Below the pieces are notes generated by a model. It saw nothing but the letters and a program-made list of their open reading frames with translations, had not been told where the DNA came from and ran no database searches. The position numbers and the translations under genes were made by a program. Shown piece by piece: positions 8,749 to 16,640 of a stretch of 64,000 nucleotides of DNA. Numbering within the stretch: position 1 is the first letter of the stretch; the number at the start of each line of letters is the position of its first letter. This DNA is from Winogradskyella endarachnes (GTDB lineage Bacteria; Bacteroidota; Bacteroidia; Flavobacteriales; Flavobacteriaceae), in NCBI RefSeq assembly GCF_009741275.1, contig NZ_WOWS01000003.1:310001-374000 (forward strand), in the 5' to 3' direction.

Positions 8749-8781
8749 CTGAAGACTTAGTAATATATGTCTTAGTTTTTT
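8749..8781 (+). terminator. Rho-independent terminator candidate (bulged stem)
   Basis: CT-G-AAGAC (8749-8756, one bulged G) pairs with GTCTTAG (8769-8775), and six T follow. It is the second such structure in the gene-free interval before the STAS-like gene. Confidence 0.35.
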
Positions 8782-8985
8782 CTTACAATTACATATAATT
8801 TTTTTAACGTATTTTATCGGAAAAATATACATCTTGTTTCTAATTATCCTATCTAAATACGGTTCATCGATTAATTCCTTAAGATCAAAATAATAGGTAG
8901 ATATTGAAGTTAACCCTCTATCACTATAATACCATTTTACTGATTAATAGCCACAATTAGTATAAACGCTTAAAAATTATTTATT

Positions 8986-9315
8986 ATGGATTTGGAAATA
9001 ACAAAATTCAATAATCGTTATCAAATAAAGGGCACTTTAAATAAAGTAAATTTGAAGACTTTTAATCTCTACTTTGCTAATATCTTTGAAAAATTAGATG
9101 AAGTGTTATTAGACATTGAAGGCGTAGAAAGTATTGATAGAGCAGGTGTAATGGCTTTGGCTAAATTACATAATGAGTCTATTACAAAATCAAAATCATT
9201 ATCTATTACAGGTTTAGGTTGTAAAGAGTTATACCAACATTTTAAAACCAATACACCACAGCAAAAAACTTCAGAAAATAGAGGTATTGTTGCAAGTAAT
9301 ATTGCAGTTGCATAA
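8986..9315 (+). CDS. STAS-like (anti-anti-sigma-type) domain protein
   Basis: The 109-residue protein resembles a single STAS domain: an N-terminal beta strand (NNRYQIKGTLN), the central VLLDIEGVESIDRAGVMALA and a later strand SKSLSITGLG. In SpoIIAA-type proteins the central turn carries a phosphorylated Ser after Asp (DSSG or similar). Here the motif is IDRAG, so that serine is absent and the domain probably does not work by the classic phosphorylation switch, although a nearby Ser (VESID) exists. The C-terminal 20 residues are polar and probably disordered. It stands alone, with no anti-sigma factor or kinase beside it. Possible roles are in stress signalling or in lipid transport (MlaB-like); neither is supported by neighbours. 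Confidence 0.65.
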   Translation: MDLEITKFNNRYQIKGTLNKVNLKTFNLYFANIFEKLDEVLLDIEGVESIDRAGVMALAKLHNESITKSKSLSITGLGCKELYQHFKTNTPQQKTSENRGIVASNIAVA

Positions 9316-9434
9316 AAGTATAATAAAATTAGTTATAAAGTGTTTCTTAAACATTTGTGGTGATAGATGAATGTTTCGGATTCACTTTATTCGTTTATAA
9401 TAGCTAATGTTTCTACAAGACGAGATTTTTGTAT

Positions 9435-9908
9435 TTAACAAGACATATCTGCAACAATTTTCCAACTACCATTAATCTTTTTAAAGATGATCATAAAAAC
9501 ACCATTGGCATCACCTACTTGGCGACTTAAATGGTATTCGCCCATTACCCAATAATTATCGCCTTCAATTTTAGAGATGTCATTAATTACAAATTTTAGT
9601 GTTCCACTTTCTGCAGAAGTAGGATAACTTTTTTTGTAATTCTGTAAAGTTTTGTTCCAGCCTTTTGTTAATCCTCTACTGCCGTAAAATTTTAATTCAT
9701 CACTTCTCCAATAGCCTTCCATAAAACCTTCTAAGTCATGGTTATTCCAAGCTATTTCTTGGGCTTGCATCACTAGCCTTATACCAGCTTCGGCTTGTGC
9801 TTTAGTGTCGTTTGTTTTAGTTGTATCATTTTTTGTTGTTACATCTGTTTTTATGCTTACACAACTAACAGCAAATAATACAGATAATAGAAGAATAAAG
9901 CGTTTCAT
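9435..9908 (-). CDS. NTF2-like (SnoaL/DUF4440-type) lipoprotein
   Basis: The first 16 residues, MKRFILLLSVLFAVSC, form a lipoprotein signal with Cys16 as the lipidation site, followed by a Thr/Lys/Asp-rich linker. From about residue 40 the sequence has the pattern of small NTF2-fold proteins of the DUF4440/SnoaL type: QEIAWNNHDLEGFMEGYW, FYGSRGLTKGWNKTLQNY and a final IIFKKINGSWKIVADMSC. Such domains bind small ligands or serve as unassigned enzymes; no specific function can be given. It is transcribed on the same strand as the DUF4407 gene 42 bases upstream and may share its transcript. Confidence 0.75.
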   Translation of the reverse strand: MKRFILLLSVLFAVSCVSIKTDVTTKNDTTKTNDTKAQAEAGIRLVMQAQEIAWNNHDLEGFMEGYWRSDELKFYGSRGLTKGWNKTLQNYKKSYPTSAESGTLKFVINDISKIEGDNYWVMGEYHLSRQVGDANGVFMIIFKKINGSWKIVADMSC

Positions 9909-9950
9909 AAGATTGAAGTTTTAATTCAATCTAAAAGTAACAACTAATTA

Positions 9951-11051
9951 TTAAAGAATCCCTTTTTGTTTATTCAAAAAAGCATCCGCTTGGAGTTGCA
10001 TTAATTCTTTTGCTTTTTTTCGTTTGTAGTTTATTACGTCTTCTTCATCTGCAATTTCAGTATAAACTTTATTATTTATATCGTTATCGGTTTTTAAGAG
10101 TAATTCTCGTTCTGCAACTTTTTGTAAAGTCCATGTTTTAATGGTGGTTTCTTGGTCTTGTAATTTATAGTCGTATTCACCTTTAGAAGCTAAAAGTTTT
10201 GCAATTATTGGTGAGGTTTCTATAGCTAAAAACAAAAGAAATATAAAGAATGAAGGCAACCAAGGTAATTCTCCCAAAGCTGTAATACGTGCCATTAAAC
10301 CATCAAAATTATCAATAATGGGTTGAGAAGAGGCTACGTTAGTATTGAAGTTATTTTGTAACTCTAAAATTTCGTCTTCTAACGTTGTAATTTTAGCTTT
10401 ATTATCCGTTTTTAACTGTTGTAACTCAGCCAAAGCCGCATCATGTTTATCGCGTTTTTCTTTGTAAACTGGTCCTTTCCCTAAAAGTTTAGATCCAGCA
10501 GTTCCTTCTGCTTCAGAAATGTACGTATTGTATAAGGCGTTGACTTCGGTTTCCTTTGTATTTATTTGAGACTGCAAGTCTAAGATTTGCTTATTTAATT
10601 CATCAATTTTAGGATTGAATTGTTCTGCAATTTGATTTTGATTTGCTAAGGTTAAATCATTCTTTTGCTCTAATAAAACTTGATTTATTTCTTTTTCAAA
10701 AATCTTTAATTCTAATGGTTTTGAAATGACAATTGCAATTATCACAGCCAAGAAAATTCTTGGTGTGGCTTGAAGAATTTCGTCAATAATACTATCTCGT
10801 TTTTTTATGGTTGATACAATATAGCGATCTAGATTAAAAATGAGTAAACCCCAAACTAAGCCAAAGAAAATGGAAGAATAAAGGTTGTCAAAAACAGTGT
10901 ATAATGCATAACTTGCTGCAATGGTAGCCATAACAGCTGTGAAGAAAACAGTGGCTCCAATACCAGCATATTTGTTTTGTTCACCAACGGAACAGTCGTT
11001 TAAAATATCGGTGTCAGCGCCAGAGCAGAGTATAAAGAATTGTTTTAACAT
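9951..11051 (-). CDS. DUF4407 membrane protein
   Basis: The 366-residue protein starts MLKQFFILCSGADTDIL, has two membrane segments before residue 70 and a third near 80-105, then a long charged coiled-coil region (about 115-245) rich in Lys/Glu/Gln, a further membrane segment around 258-280 (LPSFFIFLLFLAIETSPIIA), and a charged C-terminal tail. The segment YSSIFFGLVWGLLIFNLDRY followed by IVSTIKK is the hallmark of the DUF4407 family. The function of the family is unknown; its shape, helices bracketing a coiled coil, suggests a membrane scaffold or sensor. It is probably the first gene of a two-gene unit with the NTF2-like lipoprotein. Confidence 0.8.
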   Translation of the reverse strand: MLKQFFILCSGADTDILNDCSVGEQNKYAGIGATVFFTAVMATIAASYALYTVFDNLYSSIFFGLVWGLLIFNLDRYIVSTIKKRDSIIDEILQATPRIFLAVIIAIVISKPLELKIFEKEINQVLLEQKNDLTLANQNQIAEQFNPKIDELNKQILDLQSQINTKETEVNALYNTYISEAEGTAGSKLLGKGPVYKEKRDKHDAALAELQQLKTDNKAKITTLEDEILELQNNFNTNVASSQPIIDNFDGLMARITALGELPWLPSFFIFLLFLAIETSPIIAKLLASKGEYDYKLQDQETTIKTWTLQKVAERELLLKTDNDINNKVYTEIADEEDVINYKRKKAKELMQLQADAFLNKQKGIL

Positions 11052-11151
11052 AAAGCGTTCGATTTTTTTGATTGACCTGATAATTCAGATTGATTGATTA
11101 CTTATAAGAACGCTAAATATTTGGTTTTGTTACACTTTTAATTGAAAATAA

Positions 11152-11184
11152 AAGCCTTAATGCTGTTTTATAACATTAAGGCTT
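11152..11184 (-). terminator. Terminator of the blaR1-like operon
   Basis: AAGCCTTAATG (11152-11162) pairs with CATTAAGGCTT (11174-11184), an 11-bp perfect stem. Read on the minus strand it is followed by a T-rich tract, 25 bases beyond the stop of the M56 gene. Confidence 0.75.
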
Positions 11185-11208
11185 ATGATATGTATACTTT
11201 AAATCTAT

Positions 11209-13458
11209 CTATTCTACAATTTCTATAGCGAGTGGTGAAAATTTTGAGCCTTTACCGTCTTTAATATCAAAGATGGTTATATAATCGCCAAGTTGAGCAG
11301 ATTCTAAATGTTTTAAAGTGATTTGGGTAATTTTGTTGCCTTTTATTTGTTCCGTTTTAATCCCAGGAATTTTAAGTTTAAAAGCAGTTATTTCTCCCTC
11401 TGGTAAAGTAAGGGTTAACTTTTTTAGTTCTGTAAATGTCATAGTCATTTCTCCAGATGTTATAGTTTTTCCATTGACAATAGGAAGAGGGTTATCTTTT
11501 TTGTTTTTAACAGGTGTACTTAGTTTTACAATATATTTTCCATTCTTATCCTTCTGAGTTAACATTTCTGTGCTTTTACCTTTATTGGTCTTAGCAATAT
11601 ATTTAGCTTTTTCTGCTGAGATTTTTTTACCATCTAAGTAGAAGGTTGCGCCTTGTTTTTCCATGTCTTCTATATATTCTAAGAATGAAGGGCTTTTCGG
11701 TGGAGCAGGTGGAATCTCAGGAAAAGCTTCAGATACTTTCTTCTGCTCGGTACTCATTATATTATAGATGTGAGTATACTTATTTAATTCTTTGAGCTTA
11801 ATAATTTTATTTTTACTTGCGTTTATTTTTTTAGCCCAAGCATTGTATTCTGCTATTTGTTTTGGTGTTGCTTTTTGTTGTGAGGGGCGATTAAAGTTCT
11901 TAGTAGGGATAGGAGGAACAGGTAAAATTTTATGTTCTTCCAACTCTTTATTAGTAAACGAATTGTAAATTTTATCAGCTTGAGCTTTTAAAATTTTAAG
12001 TTCAGAATTGTCAATTTGATTATCTTGTAAGTAGTTAAAAATTGCATTTGAGTATTTTGTAACAGCTTTGTTATAGCGATTTAATTGCGAGTTTTTATAG
12101 GTCGATTTAAAACCATCTTTGGTATATAAATGATATTGATTCGCTTGAGGAAACTTTGTGCTTCGGGCATTTTTATGAACTATTGAGCCAGTTACATGTA
12201 CAAAATCATTTACTGAATATTCATTTAATACAGAATTTGATACGTGTTTACCGTCAATCCAAATGGCATATTGATTTGCATTTTTAAAAGCTTCATATTG
12301 AGATACTGAAGGTTGCCTTGGTTGTGTCTTGGAAAGATTAGGTTGTGGTATTAACCGTGTTGGATATTTTTTTACCGAAGCACGTTGCTCATCCGACATT
12401 AATTGGTCATATATTATAACTGCTCGTTCATATTTTGAATAGAAAATAGTATTAGTTTCAGAATACTCTTTTATAAAATCTCGATATTCTTGCATGAGTT
12501 TTTCAGAAGCAGCATTCGCGTAAGTCATGTTAAGATTATTGGCTTCATGTAATTCTTTTTTAATGGTAGCTACAGGTTCATTTTTTTTATTTTCAACATA
12601 TTCTCTTCCTGCAAAACTGTAAAATAAAATGGCAATTAATGGCAGTACTAAAATTGTACTTAACCACATTCTGGTTTTTGATGTTTGTGTTTTCATAACT
12701 GTAAATCGTTTTTTGATGGATGAATAATTAATAGCACTCGACATTGATAAGTCTTGAGTGTTAGATGAAAATTGTAATAAAATATTTTGATAAACTTTAG
12801 CATCTGAGCCTTGTTTTAAAACAGCTTGGTCAGCTAAAAATTCGTGATTTAGTTTTACGTGGTGTTTGAGTATGTAGACTAGTGGATGAAACCAAAATAC
12901 TATTTGCAATAACTCTAATACTATAATATCTATACTGTGCAATTGCTTGGCGTGTGTTTCTTCGTGAAGCAAAACTTCAGCAGGAATAGATTCTGTTTCA
13001 TAACGCTCTTTATTAAAAAATATATATCTAAAGAATGAATGAGGAATTAAGTCTTCATTAAGTAAAATATAAATAAAAGAAGGTTTAGAAATTTGCTTGT
13101 TTTTAGAAATACGACGATGCATTTTTAAAAGATTGACTATAAATCGTATTGCAAATAGTAGTACGCCTACACCATAAAAAAACCATAATATATTTACTAA
13201 AGTAAAAATAGAAGTTTTGTTTGCAGGTGCTAATTCCATAAACTCTGTTGGAATAAATATTGGAGCGGTTTCAAAATCTGTTACAACAGGTTCTATATAT
13301 TCTGTTATTGTTAAAGTCGGAATTATTAATGCAATAAAAAAGGCAGCTAATAAATAAAATCGCTTAAACAAATGCATGTTCTGGCGTTCTAGAAATAAAA
13401 TATATGCCAACCAAAATACTGCTAAGCAAGCCGAAAATTTTAAAAGATACATTTCCAT
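11209..13458 (-). CDS. BlaR1/MecR1-type M56 membrane metallopeptidase
   Basis: This 749-residue protein has N-terminal membrane helices (about 3-20, 35-52, 85-110) and the zinc protease site HEETH at 165-169 with a further ligand E206 in NHEFLAD, then another helix around 263-283. In BlaR1/MecR1 the cytoplasmic protease is activated by an outside signal and inactivates the cognate repressor; here the matching repressor gene lies directly upstream with 2 bases between. The extracytoplasmic part (about 285-749) is not a penicillin-binding domain. It contains repeated proline-rich linkers and modules around IWIDGKHVSN and TFYLDGKKISA, seen in many Bacteroidota M56 proteins, so the signal is unlikely to be beta-lactam binding. 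The protease role is well supported; the signal is unknown. Confidence 0.85.
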   Translation of the reverse strand: MEMYLLKFSACLAVFWLAYILFLERQNMHLFKRFYLLAAFFIALIIPTLTITEYIEPVVTDFETAPIFIPTEFMELAPANKTSIFTLVNILWFFYGVGVLLFAIRFIVNLLKMHRRISKNKQISKPSFIYILLNEDLIPHSFFRYIFFNKERYETESIPAEVLLHEETHAKQLHSIDIIVLELLQIVFWFHPLVYILKHHVKLNHEFLADQAVLKQGSDAKVYQNILLQFSSNTQDLSMSSAINYSSIKKRFTVMKTQTSKTRMWLSTILVLPLIAILFYSFAGREYVENKKNEPVATIKKELHEANNLNMTYANAASEKLMQEYRDFIKEYSETNTIFYSKYERAVIIYDQLMSDEQRASVKKYPTRLIPQPNLSKTQPRQPSVSQYEAFKNANQYAIWIDGKHVSNSVLNEYSVNDFVHVTGSIVHKNARSTKFPQANQYHLYTKDGFKSTYKNSQLNRYNKAVTKYSNAIFNYLQDNQIDNSELKILKAQADKIYNSFTNKELEEHKILPVPPIPTKNFNRPSQQKATPKQIAEYNAWAKKINASKNKIIKLKELNKYTHIYNIMSTEQKKVSEAFPEIPPAPPKSPSFLEYIEDMEKQGATFYLDGKKISAEKAKYIAKTNKGKSTEMLTQKDKNGKYIVKLSTPVKNKKDNPLPIVNGKTITSGEMTMTFTELKKLTLTLPEGEITAFKLKIPGIKTEQIKGNKITQITLKHLESAQLGDYITIFDIKDGKGSKFSPLAIEIVE

Positions 13459-13460
13459 AA

Positions 13461-13826
13461 TTACTTGTTTTTAATTTCTGTATCAATGATTTTTTTTAAT
13501 GCCTCTAATTCTTCTTTTGTTAAATCTGTTTTACGCGTAAAAAATGATGCAAACTGAGAGGCACTATCATTAAAGAAAGTTTTAATTAGGCCATTAACGT
13601 GTTTAGAGAAATAATCTTCTTTTTTTACTAAAGGAAAATACTCTCTAGATTTTCCATAAGTTTTATAATCTATAAAACCTTTACCAATCATTCGTTTTAG
13701 TAGCGTAGCAACAGTGGTAGTTGCAGGTTTTGGTTCTGGGTAAAGCTCAAGTAGATCTTTCATAAAAGCTTTTTCAAGCTTCCAGAGATGTTGCATTAAT
13801 TGTTCTTCGGTTTTTGACAGTTCCAT
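13461..13826 (-). CDS. BlaI/MecI-family repressor
   Basis: The 121-residue protein is a winged-helix repressor of the BlaI/MecI/CopY type: LSKTEEQLMQHLWKLEKAFM at the start, TTVATLLKRMIGKGFIDYK as recognition-helix region, then SREYFPLVKKEDY and a helical dimerisation tail ending EALKKIIDTEIKNK. The family binds as a dimer to TACA/TGTA palindromes and is cleaved or inactivated through a BlaR1-type protease. Two such palindromes lie just upstream and cover the promoter, so autorepression of this gene and the co-transcribed protease gene is expected. The regulon may be larger than this operon. Confidence 0.9.
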   Translation of the reverse strand: MELSKTEEQLMQHLWKLEKAFMKDLLELYPEPKPATTTVATLLKRMIGKGFIDYKTYGKSREYFPLVKKEDYFSKHVNGLIKTFFNDSASQFASFFTRKTDLTKEELEALKKIIDTEIKNK

Positions 13827-13848
13827 GCTCTACGTTTTTAGAATTAAC

Positions 13849-13862
13849 TCTACAAATGTAGA
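13849..13862 (-). promoter_or_regulatory. BlaI-type operator 1
   Basis: TCTACA-AA-TGTAGA is a perfect 6+6 palindrome with the TACA/TGTA core used by BlaI/MecI repressors. Its right part contains the -7 promoter element of the repressor gene (TACATTTG on the minus strand). Confidence 0.8.
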
Positions 13863-13883
13863 ATATATATTTTTATTCTACAA
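13853..13883 (-). promoter_or_regulatory. Promoter of the blaI-like/blaR1-like operon
   Basis: On the minus strand TTG (13883-13881) is followed after 20 bases by TACATTTG (13860-13853), matching the Bacteroidota -33/-7 consensus. Each element lies inside one of the two operator palindromes, so bound repressor would block the sigma factor directly. Confidence 0.7.
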
Positions 13884-13890
13884 GTGTAGA
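13877..13890 (-). promoter_or_regulatory. BlaI-type operator 2
   Basis: TCTACA-AG-TGTAGA repeats operator 1 with the same six-base arms, centre to centre 28 bases away. It overlaps the -33 element of the promoter. Confidence 0.8.
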
Positions 13891-13901
13891 GTAAAAAAAG
13901 G

Positions 13902-13934
13902 GATAAAAAAAATCCGCTCACTAAGAACGGATTT
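13902..13934 (-). terminator. Terminator of the M20 peptidase gene
   Basis: AAATCCG (13910-13916) pairs with CGGATTT (13928-13934), and on the minus strand a run of T follows the stem. A second hairpin, TAGGTTG/CAACCTA (13956-13979), lies between it and the peptidase stop codon. Confidence 0.7.
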
Positions 13935-13987
13935 GATGTTTGTTGTTATTAACAGTAGGTTGCAACTGCGCTCAACCTAGCCTTAAT

Positions 13988-15376
13988 TTATTTAAAAGAT
14001 TCTGTGAAATACTTATAAAACCAAGGGATAGTCTCGATACCTTTAAGGTAATTCCATACTCCAAAATGCTCGTTTGGAGAGTGAATGGCATCACTATCTA
14101 AACCAAAGCCCATTAAAATAGTTTTACTTTTTAGCTCTTTTTCAAAAAGTGATACAATAGGAATACTTCCTCCACTACGTTGTGGAATTGGTGTTTTCCC
14201 AAAGGTCTCTTCGTAAGCTTTAGAAGCTGCTCTATAACCAACGCTATCAATAGGCGTAACATAGCCTTGTCCGCCATGATGCGGTGTTACTTTTACAGTT
14301 ACAGCTTCAGGAGCAATACTTTCAAAATGAGTTTTAAACAAGTCTGTGATTTCTTCCCAATCTTGGTTGGGTACCAAACGCATAGAAATTTTAGCATAAG
14401 CCTTACTTGCAATAACTGTTTTTGCACCTTCACCTGTGTAACCTCCCCAAATTCCGTTAACATCTAAAGTAGGCCTTATAGAATTTCGCTCATTTGTTGT
14501 ATAGCCTTCTTCGCCATAAACGGCATTTATATCTAATGATTTTTTATAAGCTTCTAATGAAAAAGGTGCTTTTGCCATTTCTGCGCGTTCAGTATCAGAT
14601 AAGTTTTCTACTTTATCATAAAATCCAGGAATGGTGATATGGTTATTCTCGTCATGAAGCGAGGCAATCATTTTAGTTAAAATATTTATTGGGTTGGCTA
14701 CTGCACCACCATATAAACCAGAATGTAAATCTCTGTTTGGACCAGTGATTTCTACTTCAACATAACTTAAACCCCTTAAGCCTGTAGTAATTGAAGGTAC
14801 ATCTTTAGCAATCATGCCAGTGTCAGAAATTAAAATAACATCGTTAGTTAGTTTTTCTCTATTGGCAGAAACAAATTTAGCTAGATTTACACTACCAACT
14901 TCCTCTTCACCTTCAATCATAAATTTTACGTTACAAGGTAATTCGTTATTAGAGGTCATGTATTCTAAAGCTTTAACATGCATATACATTTGGCCTTTAT
15001 CATCACAAGCGCCTCTAGCAAAAATGGCACCTTCTGGATGTAAGTCTGTTTTTTGAATAACAGGCTCAAAAGGAGGAGAGTTCCATAAATCTAATGGATC
15101 TGGCGGTTGCACATCATAATGACCATAAACTAAAACTGTAGGTAAATTTTTGTCAATTATTTTTTCGCCATATACAATAGGATAGCCTTCGGTTTCACAT
15201 ATTTCTACATGATCACATCCTGCTTTTTCTAGACTTATTTTAATGGCATCTGCCGTTTTTAAAACATCACCTTTGTAAGCAGAATCTGCACTAATTGAAG
15301 GGATTTTTAATAAATCTATAAGCTCATTTAAAAAGCGGTCTTTATTGTCTTGAATATAAGTTTTTATGGATTGCAT
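13988..15376 (-). CDS. M20 family metallo-dipeptidase
   Basis: This 462-residue enzyme belongs to the M20 dinuclear-zinc peptidases (carnosinase/CNDP-like dipeptidases). Visible site residues are H86 in VLVYGHYDVQP, the bridging D125 in RGACDDKGQ, and the E157/E158 pair in MIEGEEEVGS. The dimerisation lid carries GPNRDLHSGLYGG and the C-terminal zinc ligand is in DAIHSPNEHFG. No signal peptide is present, so it should act in the cytoplasm on dipeptides or short N-blocked peptides. It is a single-gene unit: a candidate -7 box lies upstream and a strong terminator downstream. The exact substrate cannot be read from sequence. Confidence 0.88.
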   Translation of the reverse strand: MQSIKTYIQDNKDRFLNELIDLLKIPSISADSAYKGDVLKTADAIKISLEKAGCDHVEICETEGYPIVYGEKIIDKNLPTVLVYGHYDVQPPDPLDLWNSPPFEPVIQKTDLHPEGAIFARGACDDKGQMYMHVKALEYMTSNNELPCNVKFMIEGEEEVGSVNLAKFVSANREKLTNDVILISDTGMIAKDVPSITTGLRGLSYVEVEITGPNRDLHSGLYGGAVANPINILTKMIASLHDENNHITIPGFYDKVENLSDTERAEMAKAPFSLEAYKKSLDINAVYGEEGYTTNERNSIRPTLDVNGIWGGYTGEGAKTVIASKAYAKISMRLVPNQDWEEITDLFKTHFESIAPEAVTVKVTPHHGGQGYVTPIDSVGYRAASKAYEETFGKTPIPQRSGGSIPIVSLFEKELKSKTILMGFGLDSDAIHSPNEHFGVWNYLKGIETIPWFYKYFTESFK

Positions 15377-15396
15377 AAATTAGGTTTGATTTATAT

Positions 15397-15404
15397 CAAA
15401 AATA
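15397..15404 (-). promoter_or_regulatory. Possible -7 box for the M20 peptidase gene
   Basis: On the minus strand TATTTTTG matches TAnnTTTG and lies 20 bases before the ATG at 15376. No clear -33 element was seen. Confidence 0.35.
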
Positions 15405-15476
15405 TGAATTTAAACAGGAATATTTTGGTTAGAACGTAACTTTAAGAAATGATTAATAATTCTTAAAAAAATCTTA

Positions 15477-15506
15477 TTTGTATATTCAAACTATTGTTTA
15501 TATTTG
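15477..15506 (+). promoter_or_regulatory. Promoter of tRNA-Leu
   Basis: TTTG (15477-15480), 18 bases, TATATTTG (15499-15506): an exact match to the Bacteroidota -33/-7 consensus. Transcription would begin near 15513, shortly before the mature tRNA. Confidence 0.75.
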
Positions 15507-15530
15507 CAACCCAATAATTATTGGAAAGTT

Positions 15531-15612
15531 GCAGGCGTGGTGGAATTGGTAGACACGCTAGACTTAGGATCTAGTGCCGCGAGGTGTGAGAGTTCGAGTC
15601 TCTCCGCCTGTA
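15531..15612 (+). tRNA. tRNA-Leu (anticodon UAG)
   Basis: The acceptor arms GCAGGCG (15531-15537) and CGCCTGT (15605-15611) pair, with G-U at the first position. The anticodon stem CTAGA/TCTAG encloses the loop CTTAGGA with anticodon TAG at 15565-15567. A long variable arm (GTGCCGCGAGGTGTG region) and the T-arm GTTCGAGTC follow, as expected for class II tRNA-Leu. The CCA end is not encoded. Confidence 0.96.
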
Positions 15613-15617
15613 CAAAG

Positions 15618-15647
15618 AAAAAGCTAACTTGTAAAAGTTAGCTTTTT
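15618..15647 (+). terminator. Terminator after tRNA-Leu
   Basis: A 13-bp perfect stem, AAAAAGCTAACTT with AAGTTAGCTTTTT, closes on a four-base loop and ends in T. It follows the tRNA by six bases and is symmetric enough to work on the minus strand as well, where the oxidoreductase gene ends. Confidence 0.85.
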
Positions 15648-15666
15648 GCTTTATAAAGAATTGTAT

Positions 15667-16638
15667 TTAATCTGCTTTTAATATTTGGTCCATTACCCAA
15701 GCTGTTTTTGCAGCTGTTTCTCCGGTTGAAGGATGAATAAATTCACTTTCTAAATGCTTTTTTATATTTTGAACATGATATAATTGAATGTTTTTGGGAT
15801 GTTCAATGACTAAACTTTTATGTTTTTCCCCATTTTCTAAAACAATAGGTTGCTCATTAAATACTGAAAATTTAATCTTTCCTTTACTTCCAAAGATTTC
15901 TACATTATCCTCTCTTTTTTCTGTTCCAAAATTCCAACTTCCAGTACCAGTAATACCTGAATGATGGAGCCAATTAGCAGTAACAGCATCTTTTGCAGAA
16001 TACAAGCCTTGTTGGTTGGTTGCTATACCAATTGCTTTAGAAATATCTCCTAACAAGTAAGCAAATAAATCTAAGCCATGAGAAGCTAAGTCATCAAAAT
16101 AACCTGCAGGTGCAATTTTTGCATCTGTGCGCCAGTTGTAAGCTTTAGACGTGTCAATGGCATTGGCTGGTTTGGTTAAAATCCAATTTATATGTCTTAT
16201 TTCTCCAATACTATCAGCATCAATCCAAGATTTAATTTTATCAAATCTTGGTAGTGAACGTCTGTAATACGCTACAAACAGTGGCAGGTTTTTAGCTTTA
16301 AATGCCGCATTAATAGTCAAACAGTCATGGTGTGTAGGTGCCATAGGTTTTTCAATGCAACAAATTTTACCTGCTTTAGCAACTTTTAAAGCATAAAAGG
16401 TATGTGTGTCTGGTGGTGTGGCAATATAGATGGCATCAATTTCAGGGTTATTAATTAGTTGGTCTGCATCACTGTAAAATTTCGGAACATTGTGCCTCTT
16501 AGCATAATCCTCTGCTTTTTCAGCATCTCTTCTCATTACAGCTGTTAACTCAAAACCTTCTGTTTTTTGATATGCTGGTCCGCTTTTAACTTCTGTTACC
16601 TTGCCACAACCAATAATTCCCCAATGATATGTTTTCAT
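15667..16638 (-). CDS. Gfo/Idh/MocA-family oxidoreductase
   Basis: This 323-residue NAD(P)-dependent sugar or cyclitol dehydrogenase opens with the Rossmann fingerprint WGIIGCGKVTEVKSGPAY and carries the family motif CCIEKPMAPT, whose Lys lies in the active site, and later AGYFDDLASHGLDLFAYLLG with the catalytic-region Asp/His. No signal peptide is present. It starts 2 bases after the stop of the FucP-type transporter, so the pair is an operon and the enzyme probably acts on the sugar brought in by that transporter. The substrate is not readable from sequence. Its 3' end faces the tRNA terminator. Confidence 0.85.
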   Translation of the reverse strand: MKTYHWGIIGCGKVTEVKSGPAYQKTEGFELTAVMRRDAEKAEDYAKRHNVPKFYSDADQLINNPEIDAIYIATPPDTHTFYALKVAKAGKICCIEKPMAPTHHDCLTINAAFKAKNLPLFVAYYRRSLPRFDKIKSWIDADSIGEIRHINWILTKPANAIDTSKAYNWRTDAKIAPAGYFDDLASHGLDLFAYLLGDISKAIGIATNQQGLYSAKDAVTANWLHHSGITGTGSWNFGTEKREDNVEIFGSKGKIKFSVFNEQPIVLENGEKHKSLVIEHPKNIQLYHVQNIKKHLESEFIHPSTGETAAKTAWVMDQILKAD

Positions 16639-16640
16639 GT

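Larger units (their letters stand above)
8453..8985. other. AT-rich intergenic region with two terminator-like hairpins
   Basis: This stretch of about 530 bases holds no convincing ORF. It contains two plus-strand hairpins followed by T runs (8535-8574 and 8749-8781), listed separately, so one or more short plus-strand transcripts may end here. Nothing else is recognisable. Confidence 0.4.

Noticed and set aside
11209..13826. Beta-lactam resistance locus (blaR1-blaI-beta-lactamase)
   Set aside because: The sensor has no penicillin-binding domain and no beta-lactamase gene is nearby. Only the regulatory pair is of that type.
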